From contig NC_073340.2 in NCBI RefSeq assembly GCF_027580225.2, positions 32,004,501 to 32,068,500 on the forward strand: a stretch of DNA of 64,000 nt. Direction: 5' to 3'. A program made the translations under genes and the position numbers. This DNA comes from Misgurnus anguillicaudatus. Its lineage: Eukaryota; Chordata; Actinopteri; Cypriniformes; Cobitidae. This document shows, piece by piece, positions 34,451-46,509 of this stretch (position 1 is the first letter of the stretch; every line of letters starts with the position of its first letter). A model generated the notes under the pieces. It was given only the letters and a program-made list of their open reading frames with translations. It had not been told where the DNA came from and ran no database searches.

Positions 34451-34886
34451 GTCTAATGCTGCATTCACACCAGCCACAGTAGAAGCATCAAGCGTGAGTG
34501 ATTTAAATCTTAAGTCAACGTGAAGACGCATTGACGCGCGTCTGGAGCTCTCGCAGTGCGAATAAGGCATTAAGCACGGCAAACGCGATTTTGCCTCATT
34601 CGCGCGAATGGCGCGTTGCCGCGGCAAACAAACAAGTTACAAAATGTGAACTTTGCCAGAAAAAGTTGCTGCGTTAACCAATCACGAGCTTCCTTTTGTA
34701 GTGACGTGACTACAGGAAGGGAGCGGAGTCGCAGAAGCCCCTCCCATGATGCGAATTTCCGTGTGAATGTCTCGATGACTAGAATTTCACGCACGAATGA
34801 AGCGAATAAACTCAAAATGTTCATGCGGAAAACTAGACGAAGTAGACGCAAATTTGATGCCTCAAACACGCTGGTGTGAACCCACG
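34451..34886. mobile_element. CpG-rich MITE with CATTCACACCAGC / GCTGGTGTGAA ends
   Basis: The left end TAATGCTGCATTCACACCAG pairs with CGCTGGTGTGAACCCACGG at the right. The interior is unusually CpG-rich (GACGCGCGTC, CATTCGCGCG, GCGCGTTGCCGCGGC). Arg-rich reading frames here are by-products. Confidence 0.7.
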
Positions 34887-36799
34887 GTAACAGTAATGCT
34901 CATGGTCAAGGACTGTTGCTAAGTAAAGCTTCATATTTGATTTAATTCAATCATAACTAGATTGAATAAAAACATTTAATTACCTATGAGTTGCTGTCAT
35001 TATGTTTTCTGTCTTTTTCTCTTTGGTCTCCCTCTTACCCTTAATTCCTCGTCTTGCTGTAAAGTCATTAGCCGAGGCTACTGGGGTGATGTGGCCATTG
35101 GCATATACCAAAAGGGCAATGATGGTCTTGACATTCTTCTATGGCTAAACCTCCTCACCTCCGATAATCCTGCAGCTTCTTCTGACATTTAATCACCATT
35201 CATGTCCATCCGCCATCAATACCAGACACGGTCAGAGGGAGAGACGCCACGTCTGGTTCACCCTCTCCACCTTGGATCACAACCTGTCGCGAAAACTAAA
35301 ATGGGATTTTGATGCACCTCATAGTAAGAGCAGGTGTTGATTCGGGAATGTGGGTGTGGAGTAATGGAGCGCTTCTTTTCCATCAGTCATGCTTAAAAAA
35401 CATATGATCGCTCTGGTTACGTTCATCTCACACGAAAGAGAAGAAGAGGAGCAATTCATTTGTCTTCTTTCTTATTATTTGTCATTTCGATGGACCGCCG
35501 GCCCACGTGCTTCAGGTTCAAGGCTGAAAGTCTATCAAACGTTGTTTTGTTATGTAACATGAGAATGCAAGGAAAGAATACAACATAAATTTTGCATGAA
35601 TGCACATTTCCAATTTTCATAACCTTGCTATGAGTGCCAAGAAGTCAAGGTTTGGTTTGCTAGTACAACTACATGATTTGACAAAAACATCATTCTCCAA
35701 TACTTTCAGCCATGTGTACAGTAGCTGTGTATTCAAAAACTTTTGTTTGCTGCTTTGCCAGCTGTTTTGGGTGACCTCCTTACTGGTCCTGAGGTGAGGC
35801 AGATGCTTCAATTTTTGTCTTAATATCTATCTCCCTTGGAAATCTGTTGTGTGGCCACAGTAGTTTACCACCACATGACCTTGAGAACAGACTCTGGGGG
35901 AAATAAATAAAAATGTTGTGTCTCACAACATCTGTAAATCATTTTAGTAGCAATGCATAAGTGAAGATCCAACCATAATTCAATATGAGCATCACTAAAC
36001 TTTCATTTATGAGGAACTCAATGGACAATAAGTACATGAAATAGCAGTCAGAGTGCAATTTATAGCTTTTGTTTAAAACTGAGAATGACGAATGCAACAA
36101 GTTCTTTAATGTCCATTTGAATGAAATACTGTAAACTCCTACACATGCTTTGGATAACAAAGGCGGCAGAAGACCTTCATACATCCTTTTTTTCTGAAAT
36201 GGAGGAAGTTTCATTGCCAGTCTGCCCATTTGGTTTAAAGCACTTGTAGAAAGGCCATATTCTAGTGTGTAGGTGAGTTTAAATAATGAGATGAATGTCT
36301 TTCACATAACATGAGTTGGATCCCAATGATGCAATGTACTGTAAAAATAGGCATGACAAGCTTATTGTCTATATTTTTTACAACAGTGGAAACTTTAGAC
36401 TTCAGAACAAACAATGGCACTTTTTCACATCAACAGGAACTTCAGTTCATTAGCAAGTGCAGTTTTTGAAGTTTCACTCTCATTTAATTGGGAATCAAAC
36501 TAGCACCATTTAATTTATTTTGAAAATCGGTCATTTATAGCTGGTGTGTTTGTTTTTATCTGAAGGCGTTACCAAACTAAATTGCTTATGGCTGAAACAG
36601 CATACAAGTCAGATATTGCCTTTTATCTTTCACTAAACAAGAGAGAGAAAGAGAGAGAAAAATTCTGATAATATGAAATAAAAATAAAAATCATATAATG
36701 ATTTATATTATTATGCAGTATATGATTTTCATCTCTACCCATATTTATTTTGTGATGCAACCACACATCCACAAACACTTGTTTGTGATACTAACGATA

Positions 36800-36965
36800 C
36801 ACTTTCAAAAAAATGTCACTGGGTGGTACCCTTTTAAAACGTACATCTTTATACCTTTGCAGAGTTCATATTAGTACCTGCATATAAGTACCTCAAAGAG
36901 ACATCAATACCTCAAAGGTACATATTGGTACCAAATGTATACATATGTGTACCTCATGGCAGTGG
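36800..36965. repeat. 'GGTACC/TACCTC' repeat, copy 1
   Basis: CACTGGGTGGTACCCTTTTA, TACATCTTTATACC, then repeated GTACCTCA motifs. Related copies are at 42255, 47435 and 56815. Confidence 0.65.
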
Positions 36966-37146
36966 CGAGGCCAGACATTTTAAACTGAATGGACCTCAAC
37001 TCTAAAATTACATAATTTTACAATATAGTGGTTAAATTGATTACATTACATTTTTTTGAGTCATGGTTCGAATAATTTTCAAAAGAGCAAAAAAGGGAAA
37101 TAAGAAATTATGGGCATATGAAAAAAGAAAAGAACAAAGTTACAAA

Positions 37147-38128
37147 TGAAGAGTTTGGTTCCAAAACGCAATAAACGCCATTTTTGAAAAAAACGAATCA
37201 GTATTATATCAGGTCAGTATTAAAAAGTAATTTCTTAATTTTACGCAAAATCCAATATATGCCGTGTTATTCTGTCATCTTTTCTCCCTTTTTTCCCAAA
37301 ATGCAATAAACGCCACTCCCCCTTTTCTACAGAATGCCATAAATCCACTCCACAGATTGCAGCGCACCATTGCAATGAAAACAAACAATGGCGGCGCGTT
37401 GAGTACACGGAATCCTAGTTTTCCTCATCTACTTTGTACTTCGTGATCAACAAATAAACAAAAACAAAATAATACTTTAATAGCATTGATAAACCTGTGA
37501 TGGTTTTCTGTGACGGGAAAGAAACGTAAGCCACCAACATCTAATAATTTACGCAGAGGCACTCGGGAGACGGGTGCTGCTTTGATGATAACACATTGAC
37601 CCCAGGGGATCTTATGAATAACTTTCCATAATTTTACTCAAAGTCAACGAAAATCGAGCAGGACCAAAACATTTTACAGCTGATCGCTGTGAAAAACGTT
37701 AAGCGACGACGTCAAGTATAACAGCAGCAATGACAGTGTTCTTAATATCAAAAAGTAAGTGTTTTGATTGACATTAATGTTTATATTTTTAATTAGTGTG
37801 TACAACTAGTCAACTAAATGAATATAACATGGCAAAGATGAATGCACATTTACATAGGATATTGATTCAATAGATTTATAGCATTTTGAATAAAAACTTG
37901 TCATGGATTTATTGCATTTTGTGGAAAAAATTATCCGTTTTTATAATAAATCTTTGAAAATCAAGTTATGGATTTGATTTTTTTATGTTTTTATAACCTA
38001 AAGATGCTATGTGAAAGTTTGTAACAGAAAATAGTGGTTTTCATCTTGTTACTTTCTTGGTATAGAAAACACGTTTTTACTCAAATTTGTCAAAATGGAT
38101 TTATTGCGTTTTGGAACCAAACTCTTCA
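37147..38128. mobile_element. MITE with TGAAGAGTTTGGTTCCAAAA ends
   Basis: The left end TGAAGAGTTTGGTTCCAAAA (then CGCAATAAACGCC) pairs with TTTATTGCGTTTTGGAACCA-AACTCTTCA at the right. AATAAACGCC repeats inside. The termini resemble those of the 252-bp element at 56219 (TGAAGAGTTTCGTTGCAAAA), so the two are probably related families. Confidence 0.85.
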
Positions 38129-38584
38129 AATATAGTATAACACTTGTAGTATTTAGAAACAGAAATAGAATCAAATGAATAAGACGATCTTCTTCATTCT
38201 ATAAATGAAATAAAATGAATCTTTTAAAGCCACGGAAGTGATTTTCCTTTTATGTTGTTTGACTAACATAATGACAAAAACATAAGCAGATTTTTTGAGC
38301 GTACTGCCACTTTAACACGGAATAAGCACGGATCCATACTGACACACAAATCTGATTTCTTTCTGAACTGTTTGCATTCATTTTAAGACATATGATTGTT
38401 GTTGTTTTTAAATACTTGCCAAGACTGTGGTATCTTAAGATAATTTTGCATCTCGCAAACAGAATATCGCATAGAGATGCATTGAAATGCATTGAAACGT
38501 GTGCCCTTATGAGTGTGTGTCAATTAAGCCTACGTGTGCGCGTCTGCACCATTGTCCGTGCGCACAGAAAACAGCTCACTTTAA

Positions 38585-39213
38585 AGGAACACTCCACCTT
38601 TTTGGAAAATATGCTCAATTTCCAACTTTCGTAGAGTTAAACATTTAATTTTTACCAGAATCCATTCATCCGATCTCTGGGTCTGGCGGTACCACTTTAA
38701 GCATAGCTTATCATAATCAATTGAATCTGATTAGACCATTAGCATTGTGCTCTAAATAACCAAAGAGTTTCGATATTTTTACACCGTGTACTAAGACAGA
38801 CGGAAAATTAAAAGTTGCGATTTTCTAGGCAGATATGGCTAGGAACTATACTCTCAATCTGGCGTAATAATCAAGAACTTTGCTGCTGTAACATGGCTGC
38901 AGCAGGCGCAATGATATTACGCAGTGCCCCTGCTATTGAAAGTAAACAAGGGGACTATTTTCAGGCACTGCATAATATTATTGCACCCAGTTCAGCCATG
39001 GTACGACATAAATAGGAATAGAAAAATATTGAAGCTCTGTTTTTTTTAAGTGCGATGTTAATGGTCTAATCAGATTCAATGGATTATGCTAAGCTATGCT
39101 AAAAGTGGTACACCAGTCCCGGAGATCGGCTGAATGGATTCCAAAACGGTAAAAATCAAATGTTTAACTCTAGGGGAGCTGGAATTTTTTTTCAAAAAAA
39201 GTAGAGTGTCCCT
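38585..39213. mobile_element. TTAA-flanked MITE, AGGAACACTCCAC ends
   Basis: TTAA lies at 38581-38584 and 39214-39217. The ends are AGGAACACTCCACCTTTTTG and TTCAAAAAAAGTAGAGTGTCCCT. Subterminal arms pair (AATCTGATTAGACCATTAGC against ATGGTCTAATCAGATTCAAT). The interior has no coding potential. Confidence 0.9.
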
Positions 39214-39356
39214 TTAACATCATCTTGTGCTCAAATTGTTTAAAATCGCTTGAATGTTAACATTTGCAAGGTTTAGAAACATGTGCAAATAATAAATTTT
39301 CTATATAATTAGTTATTTATTTCTGAATGTATATTTGAGCGATTATTATTAAAGCG

Positions 39357-39710
39357 ACACCATGTAATTTTTCAACCTTCATAATAAATTTTCAAGACCC
39401 TTGTGATAGTACATCGACTTTAAATAGGTTGAATGACATGTCTACCATAGCCTGATGGGGTCTGTATTGCTTTTACTTGTACTTTAAAACTTAGGGTTTC
39501 TGGCAGTAACCAGAGCACCAAAAAAAACTACAAAATTCGACTGCTTTACGGCAGACGTCACTTCCTCCACACAATTTTTTTTTTAACGTGAATTTTGCTG
39601 GAGGCTACTTAAGGAGTGTAGAGAGCAACTTCTATTATGTGACTCTGTGGCATCGTCTTAGTGTCACGGACCTATGACACGGGCGACCCGGGTTTGATTC
39701 CCCTTTAAGG
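39357..39710. repeat. Left part of an AGCGACACCATGTAA-ended TTAA MITE, with a tRNA-like segment
   Basis: TTAA-AGCGACACCATGTAATTT resembles the termini at 25244 and 27106. Near 39640-39703 a segment reads TCTGTGGCATCGTCTTAGTG, then ACGGGCGACCCGGGTTTGAT and TCCCC. It looks like degraded A and B boxes of a tRNA-type pol III promoter. The right end of the MITE was not found. Confidence 0.5.
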
Positions 39711-40164
39711 CAATTTTTTATATAAACTCACAATCTTGATTCATACATAAATGCGATCTTCTTTATAAATGACGGCGATTATCTTGCATATAGTTCCCTG
39801 TATTCAGATGCTGCATTCACGTATTTACCTTTCTTTTACTGTCTGTATTTACATTACAATCCAGGATGCTATAGCAGTCAAACTTGCTCAAACTCACACA
39901 GTGTAAAACCAAACCCTATTCATTCACCAATCAGATCTGGGCGTTTCTATCTTCCTCATTTGCTGCGTTCCGCTGTCACTCACATGACGTATTACAAAGC
40001 GGCAGACCTAAAGACATCTGTTTACTTGGATTTGGAGCAACAATTTTCACACAAAAGAGGAAATACGAGCGCCATTGCGGAAAATCCTGGTGGCGAGGGA
40101 GAGAGAGACGATGCAACAATATTTGTTTGGAAAAAGGCAAGGAAATACTTCTGGTCGTTTCTCA

Positions 40165-40410
40165 ATTGGAAGGCTGCAGCCTCCGGAGGTCAAATATGCA
40201 GGCTGCATACGTCATGAAGCCTGGTTTATTAAGGTAAACTGAGCATTACATTCGCAAGTCATAAGCATACTGCAACAATTTACGATTAACTAAGTATAAT
40301 AGTCAACTTTATAATTGTTAATATTCTGAAATAAGACAGTCTTGATGACGTATGCAGCTTAGAAATACGACATCCGGAGGCTGCAACCTTCAGAATGAGA
40401 AATGGCTTCT
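40165..40410. repeat. Palindromic repeat, GAAGGCTGCAGCCTCCGG
   Basis: GGAAGGCTGCAGCCTCCGGA at 40168 and TCCGGAGGCTGCAACCTTC near 40374 are inverse; GCTGCATACGTCATGA pairs with TGATGACGTATGCAGC. A MITE-like palindrome. Confidence 0.6.
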
Positions 40411-41767
40411 GCCACAAGTTCCTCATCAGAAATTTGTAACATGACTGCGTTTCTCCCTGATGCGTCAAAATGTTGATCGTTTAGCGTTTTAAAGGTTAAG
40501 TTTTTAGTTTAGTTTTAAGGTTGGCCAGTTCTTTTCCTTTGCGACAGTGCTGCGGCGCTTGTGGCCTTTAGGGGCGCTAGCCGTGAAAAATACATGTCTA
40601 GCAACCCCTAGTGGCCAAAAAGTTCCGCGGTGTGCTTTAAACACATTATTATCATTTATGCGTGATTTCGTCGGCTTTCCCACGAAAAATAGTTTGTGCC
40701 ACCCTGGCCCTTATGTAGCCTCGGCCACTGCCTCATGGTACATCTTAGGACATTTTAAAGTGTACTGCCCTATTTTTTCTGACAGTGTAGGCAAGCTTTG
40801 GAAGAACTGGGATTTTAGTATGAAACAGATTATAAATAAATACCCCCAAATAAGGGGAGGGGGAGTAAAACCAGAAAAAAATATGCCAGGGAGCACACAA
40901 GAACAATTTTTGGAGTGTGTTGTTTGTCTGACATGACTGAAAGGCAATCATGACAAACTCCCTCAGACTCCAGACAGACTGACATCATCACAGGAGATCA
41001 GAGAAAGAGCTGCATTATCAAAATGATCAAAGGCAGACATTTCCACAAATGATAAAAATGTAAATAAATAAATTATAAGGCCTGAATGTAGAGCTTTGTG
41101 TTCGCTATGAGACATCACCACCAGCAGTAATTGTACTTCATTATACTTAAATATTATTATGGGAAATTGTGACTTTGCTTGAGTACCATTAAAACTAATA
41201 ACTACAATTCTACTCCTACTTTAATTTCACTATTAAAATACATATTTCACAGAAGGAAGTTACTGTATCCTCATATTAAAAACAAATCATCTCTCATGAC
41301 CTAACATAATGTCAGATTTGCACTGTTAGGTCATGTGGTCTATGCTTTTCTACCTCATATCTCTACACTCCATTAAAACTTTATTGTATATCTATTTAAA
41401 TTCCTTTATATGCACATTGCTTTTGCTCTTTACCTTTACTGGCCCTGTACTCTACACAATGATAATAAAGTTAAATCTAATCTTATTGTTTGGGTAATTT
41501 GTTGTAATGGGAAAATATGATTACATGTGTTGCTTATATAATACGTTGATAAAAACCTAGGGTTTGTTTTAAGTCAATTTCAAAAGCTAAAATATCTGAA
41601 AATATCTAAGAATGATTAAATGTGGATACTGCTTTACTGTACATAAACTTAAATATATTTTTGGCTGAATACGTTGACTTTTAATTTAGTGAAATGAATA
41701 ATTGTTACGTAGTATTGAAATATTGACTTTCTCTTTATTGTCTTCTCTGTTATTTCTCTCTCCTCAG

Positions 41768-42021
41768 CCACTGGACTATGAGACAAAGAAAGCCTATACA
41801 TTTAAAGTGGAGGCTTCAAACCCACACTTGGATCCACGGTTTCACAGTTTCGGACCGTTTAAAGACACTGCGACTGTAAAAATAAATGTTCTGGATGTGG
41901 ATGAGCCTCCGGTCTTCAGCAAATCCTCCTACACGATGGATGTTTACGAGGATACGCCACAAGGCACAATCATAGGAGCTGTAACAGCACAAGATCTGGA
42001 TGCGGGAAACAGTCCGGTCAG
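41768..42021 (+). CDS. cdh12: cdh12 exon: end of EC3, EC3-EC4 linker and start of EC4
   Basis: The acceptor lies in a strong pyrimidine tract (TTATTTCTCTCTCCTCAG) ending at 41767; the donor is CAG|GTACGC at 42022. The 254-nt length matches the conserved type II exon. It reads in frame from [18 protein letters not shown] through the [16 protein letters not shown] stretch. The EC3-EC4 linker is DVDEPPVF, the DVDEPP variant usual for type II cadherins rather than DxNDNPP. It then gives the EC4 start, [20 protein letters not shown], with the DLD calcium motif. The exon ends after SPV with two bases of an Arg codon. The open frame happens to read on into the intron before a stop, so a naive reading gives a longer 149-residue product; the donor is the true boundary. 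Confidence 0.95.
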
Positions 42022-42254
42022 GTACGCTAATGTAGCACACATAATCCAGAGGATTGCTGGTTTTCCTAAAGTAACAAGCAATTATATTGTGCCCTTGAAA
42101 GGGGCATCACTTGGTCTGCGTCATTTATTAAGGGTGGGCACCCCTCTTTGATCATACAAAAGTCTTACTTGATTAATAGGATGGACAATTTGGAAATAAA
42201 TATGGATATATTTATATTTCTAATTTATATTTTTGTAGCTTGTAAGACTTTTCC

Positions 42255-42430
42255 TTTCAGAAATAATGGTACCTTTAAAAGGGTCCTAATATGTACTATT
42301 TGGGTACAGATACAGTATATACCTTTGAGGTACAAATATGTAAATTTTAAAGTACCAACATTTGAGGTACTAAAGTACACCCTATATTGCCCAGTGACAG
42401 CGTTTGTACCTTCATTTCTGAGAGCGTACA
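42255..42430. repeat. 'GGTACC/TACCTC' repeat, copy 2
   Basis: GGTACCTTTAAAAGGGTCCT, then TACCTTTGAGGTACAAA and TTTGAGGTACTAAAG, ending in GTGACAG. Same family as 36800, 47435 and 56815. Confidence 0.65.
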
Positions 42431-44829
42431 TTTATATGTCTGTAAATAGACACATAACACTATCCCCACAAAACAATAACTAGCTGACAGATGGATGTTT
42501 AAAAGTTAACTTAGGTTTATAGTCTATTATTTTATAAAGCTACACTTTAAAACATCACTTTTAAAGTTTCACAAGAAGAAAGACCATTGATGCACCACTG
42601 CGGGGTCCCAAACCTACCCAAGAGCCTCGTGCATCAAACATTATACCGGATGAAATATTCATAAACAAACAAAATAAGTGAGCAAAATGGACAAAGGAAA
42701 GATTTGTGTTTGTGAAAGTGCAACACTGTCCTTTTGTTCTGCCTTTCTTGATTAATTATTTAGAAACACTGTACTGTAACATTGACATTGTTCAATGGAG
42801 ATGTGCACTTTCTCATCTGAAACAATAGTCCCTGATGAGTTTCCGTGCGAGGAAAACAAAGCTTTTAAAAGCTGCGTCCACCACATGTGGCCTCCATGCA
42901 GGAGGCAAAACAGATAAAGTGCCCCGTAATTCGAAAGTTTTGCCGCTTTTCCAAATGCTTTTTAGGGCTTTTCCGAACTACAGTTCTGAAATTGATGGAA
43001 CAAATTTGTCAAAAAGTTCACAAAATAAATAGTTTCTTAGGTTAAACCACTCAAAGGAGGTCGTACAGTCCCACAAGGACAAAAATGTATTGATATACTA
43101 GGATGATATTTTCGCCAGGCAGCATCTTTTGCAGAGAGGACAATCCCACAACTCATTGCGACAAGTTTGATAAAAAAAATCCAGAGATGAGAAATGTTAT
43201 TTATAATACTGTATATGTTATTCAATAACAAATCATAGATTTCTCTCCAACCACATGGCTCCAGTTTGGTATGTAACGCCTAGCCTACTTTTTTGAGCCG
43301 ATCAATTGTTCCTGAAATCCACCCTGTGGGTTTTTCTTATTGAATATCTTGTTTCACTAAGAAATGTCATGGGTTCGGCCTTCATTTCATATTGCTATTT
43401 TCCATTGACTTAAAAGTCAATTAGTGTTGTAATGTTTATATAATTATTAATGATATTACCAGCATGTTTATAATATAGCACAACGTCACTAAAATTGTAC
43501 ATTTATTTTCCAATGTGCATTTGTTATTACAGTATTGATTACATATTGACCCTTGTTGTCTTGTTGTGCTTATACGAGGTAACATTTCATTTATTTAGCA
43601 GACAGACTGCATTACTGATATCCTCCTACAAGAAAAGAAAAGAAAAGAGTTATGTTAGTTGGTAAAACAAGACAAATGCAATGTTTTGGCTCATCGATCT
43701 GTATAGACAAGGGTCTGTCGAGCGGACCTCTAACTACTTTCCACAATGAATAATTTGTTCGTCAGTGTGTTTGTTTTGTAATCTTGTAAAGATTAATGGA
43801 GCAGCATATTGAAAATCAGTTTGAAGGTTTTTTGTTAATTTTCTGAGGCAACAGCATTTGTCGTTTTTTTTTTTTAAAGGCTTTCCTCGTATAAATAAGG
43901 TTAATGTTTAGCTAATTGGAAATTTCTGTGATTCTGAGAAAAGCACACATTTGCAAAACATTGATTTGAACTCTGCTGCAAAAAAATTGCCTGGTTGAAG
44001 ATCAAATAAAACATGAAGATTGTATAATAAACATTTTTAAAAAGGACTGCGTGATCTGCCTCCGAATCTCTTTTTTTCTGCCCTCGAAGGCCAAATGCAG
44101 ATTAAAAGTAGTTTATGATGACCAATGCCGGTCTGTTTTCTCTATCATGCACACAAGAACCTTTTTTTGCATCTATTCTGTATTAAAATCAGCACAAATT
44201 GATGATTTGTTTTATATGCATTCTGCTCCTATAGCAGCTGACTCCCCCTAACAATTTAAAATCACGACATCAAAGGCTTTTTTCCAATGCAAATAAACCC
44301 TCAGATGTATTTTTGTCGACCACCTTTCGGGTAAATTTACCAAGCCGGGATCTGAAATATAGAAAATAAGCAGCCGTCGCAGTCGCAACATTTCTCTTAC
44401 CTCAATTCTAGGTCAGCTTACAAATAAATAAACAACCTGCATTAATGCAACCAAAGTCGAGAAGGTTGCAAAAAGCATTCGTGAAAGAACGAGTCGGAAA
44501 CGTCAAGATGCTTCAGTTATAAGATCTGAAGAAGCTTGACAACGAACCATCTTAATGTGAATTCATATTTATTCATACTGTGGTGCTTAGCTTCTGCAAG
44601 ACACTTGTAAAGTACCCCATGAGAGTGGTTATGGGGTCTGTTAACAAGGTTGCTGGGCTATTACTACAGCTTATGATAACAGCTGGTTAAAACTGGACCA
44701 CAGATAGCAATTCACTAGAGTACGTAATATTTTATGCCAACCCGCTGCATGACTGATTTAAATGAAATGAGCACTGTGCGATATCACAGAGAAGAGGAAA
44801 TAGACTGAAAATGGTTATATTATACACTG

Positions 44830-45000
44830 TTGAAAAAAATATTGTGTCACAGAAGGTTCACAGTGATGCCGTAGAAGAACCATTTTTGGTTCCCCAAAGA
44901 ACCATTAAGGTTCTTAAAAGAAGCTTTTCATAGTCTGAAGATCCTGAAGATTCTTCAGGGGTTAAATGTTATTTTATGGAACCATAAAGAAAAATAAAAA
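44830..45000. repeat. 'AAGAACCATT' dispersed repeat
   Basis: CACTGTTGAAAAAAATATTG followed by AGAAGAACCATTTTTGGTTC and AAAGAACCATTAAGGTTC, a palindrome-rich sequence common in fish. A short additional piece is at 45150-45200. Confidence 0.55.
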
Positions 45001-45246
45001 AAGTATGGCTTTATGTAGCATTTTATTGTGAACTTCTGTCTATTGATTTTCTGAATGCATTTGGCAGATGCTTTTATCCAGAGACGCAGTGCACATTGTA
45101 TAGGTTGTACATTACCAGCCACACTTTTGAAATAAAAGTACTACACAATGTCATAAAAGAACCATTTTTGGCTGTATGGTGCCATAGGAAAACATTTACA
45201 TTTAATATCCTTTAACTTACTTAACACTTTCCTTGCCAGCTTTTTT

Positions 45247-45646
45247 CTGACCATGTCCATCCCTTTATGACCACCATGTACCCATCCTCTGATAGCTACT
45301 TCCAGCAGGATAATGCACCATGTCACAAAGCTCAAATAATTTCAAATTGCTTTCTTGAGCATGACATTGAGTTTACTGTACTAAAATGGCCCCCACAGTC
45401 ACCAGATCTCAACCCAATAGATCATCTTTGGGATGTGGTGGAACGGGAGCTTTGTGCCCTGGATGTGCATCCCACAAATCTCCATCAACTGCAAGATGCT
45501 ATCCTATCAATATGGGCCAACATTTCTAAAGAATGCTTCCAGCAGCTTGTTGAATCAATGTCACGTAGAATTAAGGCAGTTCTGAAGGCGAAAGGGGGTC
45601 AAACACAGTATTGGTATAGTGTTCCTAATAGTCCTTTAGGTGAGTG
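45247..45646 (+). pseudogene. Tc1/mariner (DD36E-type) 3' fragment, catalytic Glu lost
   Basis: This is the 3' third of the same element as 47742-49239, ending in the terminal repeat CCTTTAGGTGAGTG. The open frame from the ATG at 45267 reads MTTMYPSSDSYFQQDNAPCH, with the second catalytic Asp (45309-45311), and on to SPDLNPIDHLWD. There the third catalytic acid is Asp (GAT, 45420-45422) instead of Glu. The spacing is 36 codons. The frame continues through KAKGG to the terminal repeat and beyond, longer than in the other copy. There is no left end, so it cannot encode a working enzyme. Just upstream (45221-45246) is a short family A-like terminus. Confidence 0.88.
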
Positions 45647-45711
45647 CACATATGACCATCTTCTTTTTAGACGCACACAATCGGAGTTAAATTAGAAAAT
45701 GTCTCTTTTAA

Positions 45712-46091
45712 AGAGTAACTAAATCCTAAACCAACATTTTTAGTTAATGATCTGTAAGAATGGGGCTTTATTAGTGCTGTTCACTGATTTGAGTAACTTT
45801 TTTGACATTTGGGTATAAAGTGTTTCAATGCTACAATATATGGTGTAAAAACGTCTGAGTGCTGCCCTCTTCAGGTTGAACGGTGGCTACTGCAGTTGAA
45901 TTTTCCTGTTGGATGTTGCGGTACCGCTTGATGTAAGCAGGTTCAAGCTCACCACTCCCTTGTTACGATCTTGCCACACCCTTGGTACAAGCTCAGTTCG
46001 TCCCCTCTATCTCCGTTGGGGTCTGCCCACTTTTATTGCATTTTTTAAATATTGCCAATGGGTGGCTCTGACTCAGGGGTTTAGTTACACG
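45712..46091. mobile_element. TTAA-flanked MITE, AGAGTAACTAAA ends, copy without insert
   Basis: TTAA lies at 45708-45711 and 46092-46095. The ends are AGAGTAACTAAATCC and GGGGTTTAGTTACACG. It is the reverse-orientation homologue of the element at 25494-27076 and shows the empty piggyBac site: one TTAA (near 45752) where the other copy has the 1.18-kb insertion. Confidence 0.92.
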
Positions 46092-46374
46092 TTAAGCTTA
46101 ATAATGGTAGTAAACAGGGCTAGAGAAGCCCCAAAAAATTCACACAAGTAATCCACACAGCTGCAGTCGGCCTTCTGAGGGCAATCAATGCGATTCTGTA
46201 GGCATTTTATCCATATTTAAAACTTTGTAAACTATAAAATCTAGCTTTTAATAATGTTCATTGTGCATCATCCCTTTAAATGCTTTCTGTTAAAAACAAA
46301 ATAGTTTTTTAAAATAAAAATATAAGAAATGTTTCTTTTAAGCACTTTTAACTGAATTGTTCTTCTATGACATC

Positions 46375-46509
46375 ATGTAGCACCTTTATGTATTTGGCAG
46401 ACGCTTTTAGTGGTGACTTACGGTGCATTACATACTGTGAACTCGGGGTTCGAACCCATGACCTTTTCCACTGCTAAGGCAATACTCTACCACTGAGCTA
46501 GGAACACAT
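46375..46509 (-). mobile_element. tRNA-derived SINE fragment
   Basis: On the minus strand it reads CCTAGCTCAGTGGTAGAGTA (A-box region) and GGTTCGAACCCCGAGTTC (B box), like a tRNA gene with a decayed acceptor stem. It is followed by a body whose + strand reads TTGGCAGACGCTTTTAGTGG. Truncated relatives of the body are at about 45058-45110 and 7706-7830. It cannot be a functional tRNA because the anticodon stem and acceptor do not pair. Confidence 0.7.

Larger units (their letters stand above)
8577..41767 (+). other. cdh12 intron, 33.2 kb, transposon-rich
   Basis: The intron is bounded by consensus splice sites and has no coding exon that I can see. It carries most of the repeats listed separately. 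Stretches without a recognised repeat are roughly 8600-9200, 9500-10100, 10870-12100, 12910-14200, 17660-19430, 24220-24950, 28380-29130, 30030-31050, 32010-33800, 34890-36790, 39220-39350 and 40400-41760. Of these, 33150-33640 and 34985-35560 stand out as more GC-balanced and apparently unique. Short tandem repeats occur at 13353 (CA), 16460 (GT), 16621 (TC), 18148 (GT) and 36640 (GA). Confidence 0.8.

Noticed and set aside
34570..34879. Arg-rich open frames on both strands
   Set aside because: Created by the CpG-rich MITE at 34451-34886; no start context or homology.
39884..40936. 117- and 129-codon open frames on the + strand
   Set aside because: No homology recognised, overlapping alternative frames, and part lies in a palindromic repeat (40165-40410).
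42022..42483. Extension of the cdh12 reading frame past 42021, and an overlapping 111-codon frame
   Set aside because: The family exon ends at the CAG|GTACGC donor, and the next exon at 46927 restores the conserved EC4 sequence in phase. The second frame is repeat-derived.
46389..46509. A functional tRNA gene on the minus strand
   Set aside because: A and B boxes are visible but the stems do not pair and it continues into the SINE body.
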